Origin: Pseudomonas pergaminensis
Lineage (GTDB): Bacteria; Pseudomonadota; Gammaproteobacteria; Pseudomonadales; Pseudomonadaceae
Assembly (NCBI RefSeq): GCF_024112395.2
Contig: NZ_CP078013.2
Location: 2,790,001-2,854,000 of the forward strand
Length of the DNA stretch: 64,000 nt
Direction: 5' to 3'
Program-made: the position numbers and the translations under genes
Shown here: positions 42,091-50,898 of the stretch, piece after piece
How the letters are laid out: every line of letters begins with the position of its first letter
Position numbering within the stretch: position 1 is the stretch's first letter
Notes under the pieces: model-generated
What the model saw: only the letters and a program-made list of their open reading frames with translations
Told to the model about the DNA's origin: nothing
Database searches by the model: none

Positions 42091-43572
42091 TTAAAGGGTT
42101 GCCACGTGCTGTTGATAGCGCTCGTAAGCCTGTTGATAGGCGCTGACGCTGGCCGCCACCGGCAGCGTACGGCTGGCCGGGTCGACGCTCACGCATTTGT
42201 CGCACAGGCTGGCCAGGGGTTCGCCGGACTGGCTCCAGGCCGCCTGGATCGCCGCGCCCAGGGCCGCGGCTTCGCTTTGTTCGGTGCAAATCACTTCGGT
42301 GTTCATGATATCGGCCACCATCTGCCGCCAGACCGGGCTTTTCGAACCGCCGCCGATCAGGCGGATGCTCTGGCTTTGCAGGCCGGTCTGGCGCAGCAGG
42401 TCGAGGCCGTAGCGCAGGCCAAAGGTGGTGCCTTCGACCACCGCGCGGCACAGGTTGGCGCGGGTCAGGTTGGTCATGGTCAGGCCGTGCAGGCTGCCGG
42501 TGGCGTGGGGCAGGGCGGGCACGCGCTCGCCGTTGAGGAACGGCAGCATGCTCACGCCGTCGGCGCCGATGGGCGCTTGCTCGACCAGGGCGTTGAACGC
42601 GGCCAAGTCGAGGTCGAACAGCTCACGGATAACCCCGGTGGCGTTGGTCAGGTTCATGGTGCAAATCAGTGGCAGCCAGCCGCTGCTGGACGAGCAGAAG
42701 GTCGCGACCGAGGCCTGTGGGCTGACGTTGGGTTGGTCGGCAAACGCATACACGGTGCCCGACGAACCCAGGCTCATGGTGATCACACCGGGGGCAATGT
42801 TGCCGGTGCCGATGGCGCCCATCATGTTGTCGCCGCCGCCGCTGGAGACGATGGCGTTGGGGTTGATGCCCAGGCGTTCGGCGATGGCGGGCAGGATCGT
42901 GCCGACTGCCTGATCGGCCTCGATCAATGGCGGCAAGGCCCGTTCCAGGCGACCGCTCGGGTCGATGTGCTGGAGCAGCGCCACATCCCACTCACGGCTG
43001 CGCACGTTGAAGTAGCCGGTGCCCGACGCATCGCCATACTCGGCGACGGCGCGACCGGTGAGCCAATAGTTGAGGTAATCGTGGGGCAGCAGGATATGCG
43101 CGATGCGCGCGAAGATGTCCGGGTGCTGCTCGCGGGTCCACAGCAGTTTCGACACGGTGTAGCCCGGTGCAATGGCGACGCCCAGGCGCTCCAGCGAGCC
43201 ACTCTCGCCGCCCAGGTACGCCAGCAGGCGGTCGTTCTCGGGGGCGGTTTCGGTGTCGCACCACAGTTTGGCCGGGCGCAGCACCTGGCCCTGGTCATCG
43301 AGCAGCACCAGGCCGTGTTGTTGACCGGACACGCCAATACCGAGGATATCCTGGCCGTCCACGCCGGCCTGTTGCAGGGCGCGGTGGGTGGCTTCGGTAA
43401 AGGCGTCCAGCCACTCTTGGGTGTGCTGCTCGCGCCGCCCATTGGCGCCGCTGATCAAGGTGTGCGCAGCCGCGCCGAGGCCCAGTACCTTGCCGCTGGA
43501 GGCGTCGAGGACGATGGCCTTGGTACCTTGGGTGCCGCAGTCGATGCCGAGAAACAGGTTTTGCTGGGTCAT
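42091..43572 (-). CDS. mtlY: Xylulokinase of the mannitol/arabitol operon
   Basis: A 493-residue FGGY-family sugar kinase: NLFLGIDCGTQGTKAIVLDA at the N-terminus, ISGANGRREQHTQEWLDAF, SGGGDNMMGAIGTGNIAPGV, and GGGSKSPVWRQMVADIMNTE with EAAALGAAIQAAW at the C-terminus. It phosphorylates D-xylulose derived from arabitol by MtlD. A REPIN sits in the 141-base gap before it. Confidence 0.92.
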   Translation of the reverse strand: MTQQNLFLGIDCGTQGTKAIVLDASSGKVLGLGAAAHTLISGANGRREQHTQEWLDAFTEATHRALQQAGVDGQDILGIGVSGQQHGLVLLDDQGQVLRPAKLWCDTETAPENDRLLAYLGGESGSLERLGVAIAPGYTVSKLLWTREQHPDIFARIAHILLPHDYLNYWLTGRAVAEYGDASGTGYFNVRSREWDVALLQHIDPSGRLERALPPLIEADQAVGTILPAIAERLGINPNAIVSSGGGDNMMGAIGTGNIAPGVITMSLGSSGTVYAFADQPNVSPQASVATFCSSSSGWLPLICTMNLTNATGVIRELFDLDLAAFNALVEQAPIGADGVSMLPFLNGERVPALPHATGSLHGLTMTNLTRANLCRAVVEGTTFGLRYGLDLLRQTGLQSQSIRLIGGGSKSPVWRQMVADIMNTEVICTEQSEAAALGAAIQAAWSQSGEPLASLCDKCVSVDPASRTLPVAASVSAYQQAYERYQQHVATL

Positions 43573-43622
43573 GATGGGGTGCTCAGCAGTCTTATTTTTT
43601 GGAGTGTTAACCCGATCAAAAA

Positions 43623-43709
43623 GTGGGAGCGGGCTTGCTCGCGAATGCGGTGTTTCAGTCGATACATTTGTCTCTGACAGACCGCATTCGCGAGCAAGCC
43701 CGCTCCCAC
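43623..43709. repeat. REPIN between mtlD and mtlY
   Basis: Inverted copies of GTGGGAGCGGGCTTGCTCGC separated by a spacer with GTTTCAGTCGATAC. It lies inside the operon, 4 bases after the mtlD stop, where it can protect the upstream message or reduce readthrough into mtlYZ. Confidence 0.92.
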
Positions 43710-43713
43710 AGTG

Positions 43714-45195
43714 TTAATTCGGTTTCTTCAGGAGGTTCTGCAGGGTTGCGGTGACTCCAGTGTCACGCAGGCTTGCATAGCACCGCTCGAACGCTGCCAC
43801 AAACTCAGGCGAATTGGGAATAGCCGTCCCAAAAATCTCTTCCACCCCCAGCAGCCGTTTGCTGATCAACGCCTCATCACTCACCAGCCCTTGGCAAAAC
43901 TCTGCACGCGGATCGGGAATCTTGTAGCTCACGCTATTCTCGTCCACACCCTTGAGGTACAACGCCCACGCCGCTACTACCAACGCCGCACGCTCGGTCT
44001 CGCGGCCATCGGCAATCAGGCGATTGATGGTCGGCACGGTGAACTTGGGAAACTTCGACGAGCCATCCGAGCACACGCGCTCCAACTGATCGGCAATCGC
44101 CTGGTTGGAGAAGCGGTCCACCAGGGTCTGCTTGTACTCGGTCAAATCGATGCCCGGCACCGGCGCCAGGTTTGGCGTGACGTCCAGGTCCATGTAGGCG
44201 CGCATGTAGGCCACGAACACCGGGTCATTCATGGTTTCGTGCACAAACCGATAACCCTTGAGAAAGCCCAGGTAGGTCAGCGCCAGGTGGCTGCCGTTGA
44301 GCAGGCCGATCTTCATTTCTTCATAGGGCGTGACGTCATCGGTGAACTGCACGCCGACCTTTTCCCAGGCTGGGCGACCGTTGACGAACTTGTCTTCCAG
44401 CACCCATTGCACAAAGGGTTCACAGACCACCGGCCAGGCGTCGTCGATGCCGTGATCGTCGTGTAGTTGCAGGCGGTGGGCGGTGCTGGTCATCGGTGTG
44501 ATGCGGTCGACCATGGCATTCGGGAAGCTGACGTTGGCCTTGATCCAGTCATGCAGCTCGGCATTGTGCAGGGCGGCGAAGGCCAGCAGGGCCTTGCGCG
44601 TCACGGCGCCGTTATGCGGCAAGTTATCGCAGGACATCACGGTAAATGCCGGGGTGCCGGCAGCACGGCGTTTGGTCAGCGCGGCGCAGATAAAACCGAA
44701 CACGGTTTTCGGTGCGCTCGGATGCGCCAGGTCGTGCTGGATCTGCGGCAGGTGGGCCATGAACTCGCCGTTGCTGTCATCGATGCAGTAGCCGCCTTCG
44801 GTGATGGTCAGCGAGACGATACGGATCGCCGGGTTGGCGAGTTTATCGATCAGCGCCTGTGCGCCGTCTTCGGCCAGCAGCATGTCACTGATCGAGCCGA
44901 TCACGCGCACTTCGGTGTCGTCGGTATCGCCCAGTTCATACAGGGTGAACAGGTAGTCCTGGCCGGCCAGGTCGTCACGGGCCTTGCGGTCCTCGGCCCG
45001 CAGGCCGACGCCGCAGATGCTCCAGTCCAGGCCTTCGCCGGTATTCATCAACGCATCGGTGTAATACGCCTGGTGCGCGCGATGGAAACCGCCGACGCCA
45101 ATATGGGCGATGCCCTGGGTGGTGCTGGCAATGGCGTAGGCCGGCAGTTTCACGTGCGGTGCCAACTGGGTGAGGTTCTGCTTATTCAGTTTCAT
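43714..45195 (-). CDS. mtlD: Mannitol/arabitol 2-dehydrogenase
   Basis: A 493-residue polyol-specific long-chain dehydrogenase from the ATG at 45195. The NAD-binding region is GIAHIGVGGFHRAHQAYYTD. The catalytic region contains LNGSHLALTYLGFLKGYRFV with the conserved Lys and Asn/His of the family (KIGLLNGSHLAL). It oxidises D-mannitol to fructose, D-arabitol to xylulose and D-glucitol to fructose. It starts 16 bases after mtlK. Confidence 0.94.
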   Translation of the reverse strand: MKLNKQNLTQLAPHVKLPAYAIASTTQGIAHIGVGGFHRAHQAYYTDALMNTGEGLDWSICGVGLRAEDRKARDDLAGQDYLFTLYELGDTDDTEVRVIGSISDMLLAEDGAQALIDKLANPAIRIVSLTITEGGYCIDDSNGEFMAHLPQIQHDLAHPSAPKTVFGFICAALTKRRAAGTPAFTVMSCDNLPHNGAVTRKALLAFAALHNAELHDWIKANVSFPNAMVDRITPMTSTAHRLQLHDDHGIDDAWPVVCEPFVQWVLEDKFVNGRPAWEKVGVQFTDDVTPYEEMKIGLLNGSHLALTYLGFLKGYRFVHETMNDPVFVAYMRAYMDLDVTPNLAPVPGIDLTEYKQTLVDRFSNQAIADQLERVCSDGSSKFPKFTVPTINRLIADGRETERAALVVAAWALYLKGVDENSVSYKIPDPRAEFCQGLVSDEALISKRLLGVEEIFGTAIPNSPEFVAAFERCYASLRDTGVTATLQNLLKKPN

Positions 45196-45211
45196 CACGA
45201 CTCTCGCGAAA

Positions 45212-46315
45212 TCAGGCGGCGGCGCGCAGTGGGCGGGCCACGGCTACACCGTCGGTGTCGAACAGGTGGCAGTGCGCCGGGTCCAGGTGCAGGTGCAGCG
45301 TCTCGCCATACTGGCTGGCCATGTCGCCGCGAATCCGCATGGTCAGCGGCTCGCCGTTGGCGGTGATGACGTGGCAGAAAGTGTCGCTGCCCAGGCGCTC
45401 GCCGACGTCGGCGGTGACGGTCAGGGTGGTTTGGCCCGGGGAAGCAATTTCCAGATGTTCCGGACGAATGCCCAGGGTCACTGCACTGCCCACGCTCAAG
45501 GTGGCGCCACTCAGCGGCAGGTTGATCAACGTGCCAGCGTCCAACTGCACTTCGCAGCCTTGGCTTTCAACACGGGTGACTTTGCCCTTGAGGAAACCCA
45601 TCTTCGGCGTGCCCAGGAAGCCGGCCACAAACAGGTTGGCCGGCTGGTGATACAGCTCCAGCGGCGAGCCGACCTGCTCGATACGGCCACTGTTGAGCAC
45701 CACGACCTTGTCGGCCAGGGTCATGGCTTCAACCTGGTCGTGGGTTACGTAGATCATGGTCGCTTGCAGCTCTTTATGCAGGCGCGCCAGCTCCAGGCGC
45801 ATTTGCACGCGCAGGGCGGCGTCGAGGTTGGACAGTGGTTCGTCGAACAGGAAGATCTTCGGGTTGCGCACAATCGCACGGCCGATGGCCACACGCTGAC
45901 GCTGGCCGCCAGACAGTTGCTTGGGCTTGCGCTCCAGCAGCGGGCCCAGCTCGAGGATGCGCGCCGCTTCGCTGACCTTGCTTTCCACCAGCTTTTTGTC
46001 GACACCGGCCAGGTCCAGGGCAAACGACATGTTCTTGCGCACGCTCATGTGCGGGTACAGCGCGTAGGTCTGGAACACCATTGCCAGGTCGCGCTTGGCC
46101 GGGGTCACTTCGGTGATGTCGCGACCGTCCAGTTCGATGGTGCCTTCGGTGACTTCTTCCAGGCCGGCGATCAGGCGCAGCAGCGTGGATTTACCGCAGC
46201 CCGACGGCCCGACGAACACCACGAATTCCTTGTCGTTCACTTCCAGGTCGATGCCCTTGATGATCGAGAAGCCTTCGAAGCCTTTTTGCAGATTCTTGAT
46301 TTTCAGGTTGGCCAT
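45212..46315 (-). CDS. mtlK: Polyol ABC transporter ATP-binding protein
   Basis: A 367-residue MalK-type ATPase: Walker A GPSGCGKST, signature LSGGQRQRVA, Walker B IFLFDEPLSNLD, switch VTHDQ, and a C-terminal TOBE regulatory domain from about residue 235. It energises MtlEFG uptake of mannitol, glucitol and arabitol. Confidence 0.94.
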   Translation of the reverse strand: MANLKIKNLQKGFEGFSIIKGIDLEVNDKEFVVFVGPSGCGKSTLLRLIAGLEEVTEGTIELDGRDITEVTPAKRDLAMVFQTYALYPHMSVRKNMSFALDLAGVDKKLVESKVSEAARILELGPLLERKPKQLSGGQRQRVAIGRAIVRNPKIFLFDEPLSNLDAALRVQMRLELARLHKELQATMIYVTHDQVEAMTLADKVVVLNSGRIEQVGSPLELYHQPANLFVAGFLGTPKMGFLKGKVTRVESQGCEVQLDAGTLINLPLSGATLSVGSAVTLGIRPEHLEIASPGQTTLTVTADVGERLGSDTFCHVITANGEPLTMRIRGDMASQYGETLHLHLDPAHCHLFDTDGVAVARPLRAAA

Positions 46316-46353
46316 GGGATGGGCCTCCGCGTTGAATTTTTATTAAAAGGCCG

Positions 46354-47184
46354 TTATTTCACGGCGCCGAAGGACAAACCGCGCACCAGCTGTTTCTGGC
46401 TGATCCAGCCAAAGATCAGGATCGGCGCGCAGGCCAGGGTCGAGACGGCAGACAATTTGGCCCAGAACAACCCTTCGGGGCTGGAGTAGGAGGCGATCAG
46501 CGCCGTCAATGGCGCGGCGGCGGACGAGGTGAGGTTCAGCGACCAGAACGCCTCGTTCCAGCACAGGATCAGCGACAGCAACACGGTAGAGGCCAGGCCA
46601 CCCTTGGCGATCGGCAGCAGCACGCGGACCATTTCCTGCCACAGCGTGGCACCGTCCAGGCGCGCGGCTTCGAGGATGTCCTTGGGGATGTCCTTGAAGT
46701 AGGTGTACACCATCCAGACCACAATCGGCAGGTTGATCAGGGTGTAGATGATGATCAGCGCAATGCGCGTATCCAGCAGGCCAAAGCTCTTGGCCAACAG
46801 GTAGATCGGCATCAACACGCCCACCGGCGGCAGCATCTTGGTGGACAGCATCCACAGCAGCGTGCCCTTGGTGCGCTGGGTTTCGTAGAACGCCATGGAG
46901 TAGGCGGCGGGCACCGAGATCAGCAGGCACAGGGCGGTGGCGCTGAAGGAGATCAGCACCGAGTTCCACGCATAACTGAAGTAGTTGCTGCGCTCGTTGA
47001 TGTGCAGGTAGTTCTCCAGCGTCGGCGTAAAGATGAACTGCGGCGGCGTGGCGAACGCGTCGATTTCGGTCTTGAAGCTGGTCAGCACCATCCAGAAGAT
47101 CGGGAAGAAGATCAGGATCGCGATGGCCCAGGCCAGGGTGCCGAGCAACAGGCTTTGCAGGCGGCGGGATTGTTGAAGCGTCAT
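46354..47184 (-). CDS. mtlG: Polyol ABC transporter permease MtlG
   Basis: A 276-residue MalG-type permease with six TM segments and the EAA loop EAARLDGATLWQEMVRVLLPIAKGG (cytoplasmic contact to MtlK). It ends 38 bases before mtlK and begins 10 bases after mtlF. Confidence 0.94.
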   Translation of the reverse strand: MTLQQSRRLQSLLLGTLAWAIAILIFFPIFWMVLTSFKTEIDAFATPPQFIFTPTLENYLHINERSNYFSYAWNSVLISFSATALCLLISVPAAYSMAFYETQRTKGTLLWMLSTKMLPPVGVLMPIYLLAKSFGLLDTRIALIIIYTLINLPIVVWMVYTYFKDIPKDILEAARLDGATLWQEMVRVLLPIAKGGLASTVLLSLILCWNEAFWSLNLTSSAAAPLTALIASYSSPEGLFWAKLSAVSTLACAPILIFGWISQKQLVRGLSFGAVK

Positions 47185-47194
47185 GGCGCGGCCC

Positions 47195-48121
47195 TCAAGG
47201 CTTGTCAGTCAGGTTTTTGCCGATCATCCGCACCAGGATGATCGCCGCGATATTGGCGATGACTACGGCAATCAAGCCGCCAGCCGAAGCCATGCCCACG
47301 TCGAACTGCACCAGCGCCTGGTTGTAGATCAGGTAGGCGAGGTTGGTGGACGCGTAACCGGGGCCACCGTTGGTGGTGGTGAAGATTTCGGCAAACACCG
47401 AGAGCAGGAAGATCGTCTCGATCATCACCACCACGGCAATCGGGCGGGCCAGGTGGGGCAGGGTCAGGTGCCAGAAGATCGCGATGGCACCGGCACCGTC
47501 CAGGCGCGCGGCTTCCTTTTGTTCCTGGTCGAGGGACTGCATGGCGGTCATCAGCAGCAGGATCGCAAAGGGCAACCATTGCCAGGACACAATGATGATG
47601 ATCGACAGCAACGGATAGTGCGCCAGCCAGTCCACCGGCTCGGCGCCGAACAGCTTCCACACCGCGGCGAGGATCCCCGACACCGGGTGGAAAATCAGGT
47701 TCTTCCAGATCAGCGCACCGACGGTGGGCATGATGAAGAACGGCGAGATCAACAACACCCGCACGAGCCCGCGACCGAAGAACTCGCTGGCTTCAAGCAG
47801 GGCGCTGATCAACACGCCGAACACCACGCTGATCAGCAGCACGCTGCCCACCAGCAACAGGGTATTGGTGGCGCCGGGCAAGAAGCCCGAGTCGGTCACG
47901 AAATACGTGAAGTTCTCCAGCCCCACGAACTGGTTTTCACCGGGGTAGAGCAGGTTGTAGCGGATCAGCGAAAAGTACAGGGTCATGCCCAGCGGCACGA
48001 TCATCCACAGCAGCAGCAAGGCGACCGAGGGGCTGACAAGGAACCAGCCGGGGTTGGCCAGGCGGTTTTTGCCTGGTTTGGCCGACACGGCGGTTTGCAC
48101 TTGGGCAGTGTTGGTATTCAT
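47195..48121 (-). CDS. mtlF: Polyol ABC transporter permease MtlF
   Basis: A 308-residue MalF-type permease from the ATG at 48121. It has six TM segments and the EAA loop KEAARLDGAGAIAIFWHLTL. A REPIN lies in the 160-base gap separating it from mtlE. Confidence 0.93.
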   Translation of the reverse strand: MNTNTAQVQTAVSAKPGKNRLANPGWFLVSPSVALLLLWMIVPLGMTLYFSLIRYNLLYPGENQFVGLENFTYFVTDSGFLPGATNTLLLVGSVLLISVVFGVLISALLEASEFFGRGLVRVLLISPFFIMPTVGALIWKNLIFHPVSGILAAVWKLFGAEPVDWLAHYPLLSIIIIVSWQWLPFAILLLMTAMQSLDQEQKEAARLDGAGAIAIFWHLTLPHLARPIAVVVMIETIFLLSVFAEIFTTTNGGPGYASTNLAYLIYNQALVQFDVGMASAGGLIAVVIANIAAIILVRMIGKNLTDKP

Positions 48122-48173
48122 AGGATCAGAACCAGTCAGGTACATGCAGAACTAGAGTCGAAGCGCGGTCAGT

Positions 48174-48260
48174 GTGGGAGCGGGCTTGCTCGCGAATGCG
48201 GTGCGTCAGTCACGGATACATCAACTGGAAGACTGCATTCGCGAGCAAGCCCGCTCCCAC
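48174..48260. repeat. REPIN between mtlE and mtlF
   Basis: Inverted GTGGGAGCGGGCTTGCTCGC copies with a 35-base spacer, 21 bases after the mtlE stop. The position fits a role in keeping mtlE mRNA more abundant than the rest of the transporter message. Confidence 0.92.
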
Positions 48261-48281
48261 CTTTACAGTGGTGTACCCACT

Positions 48282-49604
48282 TTATTTGGGATAACCCGCC
48301 CGCTTCATTTCACGCTCGGTGGTGGTCTGCGCGGCGGTCAATGCAGCATCCACCGTCTGCTGACCGGTCAGCGCGCCGGAGAAGAACTTGCCGACCTGGG
48401 TGCCGATCGCCTGGAATTCAGGGATGGTCACCAACTGGATACCGATATACGGCACCGGTTTGAGCGTCGGTTTGGTCGGGTCCGCGACTTTCAGCGATTC
48501 GAGGGTCACCTTGGCAAACGGCGCGGCCTTCATGTACTCGTCGCTGTAGGTCGACTTGCGCGTGCCTGGCGGTACGTTGGCAACGCCGTCGGTCTTGGCA
48601 ACCAGGGCGCCATATTCCTTGGAAGTGGCCCAACTGGTGAAGACCTTGGCGGCGTCCTTGGCCTTGGAACTGGTCGGGATCGCCAGGCTCCAGGAGTACA
48701 GCCACGACGTCCCTTTGTCGGTCTTTTCGTGAGGGGCAAAGGTGAAGCCGACGTGGTCAGCCACTTTACTCTGGGTCTTGTCGGTGACGAACGAGCCGGC
48801 CACGCTGGCATCGACCCAGATGGCGCACTTGCCGCTGTTGAACAGCGCCAGGTTTTCGTTGAAACCGTTGCTGGAAGCACCCGGCGGGCCGGACTTCTTC
48901 ATGTTGTCGACGTAGAAGTTCAGCGCATCCTTCCATTCAGGGCCGTTGAATTCAGGTTGCCACTTCTCGTCGAACCAACGCGCACCGTAGCCGTTGGCCA
49001 GGGTGGTGATCAGCGCCATGTTCTCGCCCCAGCCGGCTTTGCCGCGCAGGCACAGGCCGTACTGCTCTTTGCTCTTGTCGGTGAGTTTGCTGGCGAATTC
49101 GCCGATCTGTGTCCAGGTCGGGTGCTCGGGCATGGTCAGCCCGGCGTCCTTGAACAGGTCGGTGCGGTAATAGGTGATCGAGCTTTCGGCGTAGAACGGC
49201 AGGGCGTACAGCGAACCCTTGACGGACAAACCGTCACGCACCGAAGGGAATACATCGTCAAGGTCGTAGGACGCCGGCAGGTCCTTCATCGGCTCCAGCC
49301 AACCCTTTGCACCCCAGAGTGCAGCTTCGTACATGCCGATGGTCAACACATCGAACTGCCCGCCCTGGGTGGCGATGTCGGTGGTCAGGCGCTGGCGCAG
49401 TACGTTTTCTTCGAGCACCACCCAGTTCAGCTTGATCTCCGGATGCTCGGCCTCGAAGGTTTTCGAGAGCTTTTGCATGCGGATCATGTCGCTGTTGTTG
49501 ACGGTGGCAATGGTCAGGGTTTGCGCGCCAAAGCTGACGGCGCTGAGGGTCATGCAGGTGGTCATGCAGGTCGAAACAAGCAGTGCTTTTGCTGTGAACT
49601 TCAT
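48282..49604 (-). CDS. mtlE: Polyol ABC transporter substrate-binding protein
   Basis: A 440-residue periplasmic binding protein from the ATG at 49604, with signal peptide ending near SFGAQ. Extracellular family 1 features include IKLNWVVLEENVLRQRLTTD, FDVLTIGMYEAALWGAKGWL, YALPFYAESSITYYRTDLFK and GKCAIWVDASVAGSF. It captures mannitol, glucitol and arabitol for MtlFGK. It is the first gene of the operon, downstream of mtlR. The 316-base gap before it holds a REPIN (49802-49899) and the probable MtlR-dependent promoter. Confidence 0.93.
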   Translation of the reverse strand: MKFTAKALLVSTCMTTCMTLSAVSFGAQTLTIATVNNSDMIRMQKLSKTFEAEHPEIKLNWVVLEENVLRQRLTTDIATQGGQFDVLTIGMYEAALWGAKGWLEPMKDLPASYDLDDVFPSVRDGLSVKGSLYALPFYAESSITYYRTDLFKDAGLTMPEHPTWTQIGEFASKLTDKSKEQYGLCLRGKAGWGENMALITTLANGYGARWFDEKWQPEFNGPEWKDALNFYVDNMKKSGPPGASSNGFNENLALFNSGKCAIWVDASVAGSFVTDKTQSKVADHVGFTFAPHEKTDKGTSWLYSWSLAIPTSSKAKDAAKVFTSWATSKEYGALVAKTDGVANVPPGTRKSTYSDEYMKAAPFAKVTLESLKVADPTKPTLKPVPYIGIQLVTIPEFQAIGTQVGKFFSGALTGQQTVDAALTAAQTTTEREMKRAGYPK

Positions 49605-49801
49605 CGCGCACTCCATTTCCGCGCCCAGGGGGCTACAGAAGGACAGTTATTGTTGTTGTGTCTTCCTACAGGTCGTCAGGAAGAGTGTGCGTTGATTACA
49701 GCCTTGAAATGGGGTTGTGACAAATCCTTGGGCGCACTGGGACTGATACTTTTTTGCACTCGTGCTGGCGATGGCTGAAACGATTCGCCCGGTGTGCCCC
49801 C

Positions 49802-49899
49802 TGCAGGAGCCGGCTTGCGCGATGGTGGTCAACGATAACGCGCAAAACCGGGATAAGCGCGGCGTCTACAGGGGGTTCGCCGGCAAGCCGGCTCCTACG
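49802..49899. repeat. REPIN between mtlR and mtlE
   Basis: TGCAGGAGCCGGCTTGCGCG and the complement ending GCCGGCTCCTACG flank a spacer with CAACGATAACGCGC. It ends 21 bases after the mtlR stop and separates mtlR from the mtlE promoter region. The left copy is degenerate. Confidence 0.85.
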
Positions 49900-49920
49900 G
49901 TAAAGCGTCGGGCATTGAGT

Positions 49921-50826
49921 TCAAGCCAGGTTCTGTTCGGTAAGCCGCTGCACCGCCAGGCGCCGGTAGTGGGAAGGGGTCATGCCTTTAAGCTGCTGGA
50001 AACGTCGATTGAAGTTGGAAATGTTGTTGAAGCCCGACTCGAAGCACACATCCGTCACGGCTTTATCCCCATCGGCCAACAATTCGCAGGATTTGCTGAT
50101 ACGCAGCCGATTGACGAACTCGATGAAGGTGCGCCCGGTGGCCTGTTTGAACACGCGAGAGAAGTAAGTGGGCTTCATGCCCAAGTATTCTGCCACTTCT
50201 TCGAGCGGCAACTCCCGCGCATAGTGGGCAAAGATGTAATCCACCGCGCGGTTGGTACGGTCGATGCTGTGTTCATCGGCCAGTTGCGGTGTGGTCACAC
50301 CGGACAGCAGTTGGTAGTCCTCACAGGCGCTCAACACGTCCAGCAGGATAAAGAAGTGCCCCAGGCGCGCCATGCCCTGGGCGTCCTCTATGCGTTGCAT
50401 CAAGGTCATGGCCTGGGCGATGGTTTTTTTGCAGCGGAACTCGATGCCGTACTGCGCGCGCTCCAGCAACGGCGCCAGGCTCCTGAGTTCAGCGAAGATG
50501 TGGCTGCCTTGCTCGAACAGTTCATCGGTGAAGTTCACCAGCATGTCGCGTTTGGGCACCACCTCGTCTTCCTCCACCTGGCTGATCCAGTTGTGGGGCA
50601 AGTTGGGGCCGGTGAGGAACAGGCTTTCCGGGTAGAAGTTGCCGATATAATCGCCGATGAACACCTTGCCGGAACTGGCGACGATCAGGTGCAACTCGTA
50701 TTCCTTGTGAAAGTGCCAGCGCACCAGCGGGCAGGGGAAACCGTGCTGGCGATAGATGATGGACAAGCCGTTATGGTCGTCCATCAGTTCGTAGGAAGGG
50801 TCGGTGATACGCGTTGCTCGGGTCAT
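49921..50826 (-). CDS. mtlR: MtlR, AraC-family activator of the mannitol operon
   Basis: A 301-residue AraC/XylS regulator. The N-terminal cupin-like sensor has LVRWHFHKEYELHLIVASSG and GDYIGNFYPESLFLTGPNLP. The C-terminal double HTH is LPLEEVAEYLGMKPTYFSRV with DKAVTDVCFESGFNNISNFN. It is the characterised activator of mtlEFGKDYZ, responding to polyols. It has its own transcription unit directly upstream of mtlE. Confidence 0.93.
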   Translation of the reverse strand: MTRATRITDPSYELMDDHNGLSIIYRQHGFPCPLVRWHFHKEYELHLIVASSGKVFIGDYIGNFYPESLFLTGPNLPHNWISQVEEDEVVPKRDMLVNFTDELFEQGSHIFAELRSLAPLLERAQYGIEFRCKKTIAQAMTLMQRIEDAQGMARLGHFFILLDVLSACEDYQLLSGVTTPQLADEHSIDRTNRAVDYIFAHYARELPLEEVAEYLGMKPTYFSRVFKQATGRTFIEFVNRLRISKSCELLADGDKAVTDVCFESGFNNISNFNRRFQQLKGMTPSHYRRLAVQRLTEQNLA

Positions 50827-50898
50827 GCTGCCGTCGCTTTATTGTGGTTGCTGCGTAGGATAATGCCTCCTCGCGCGCAACCTCGCCAGCGCCGCTGT

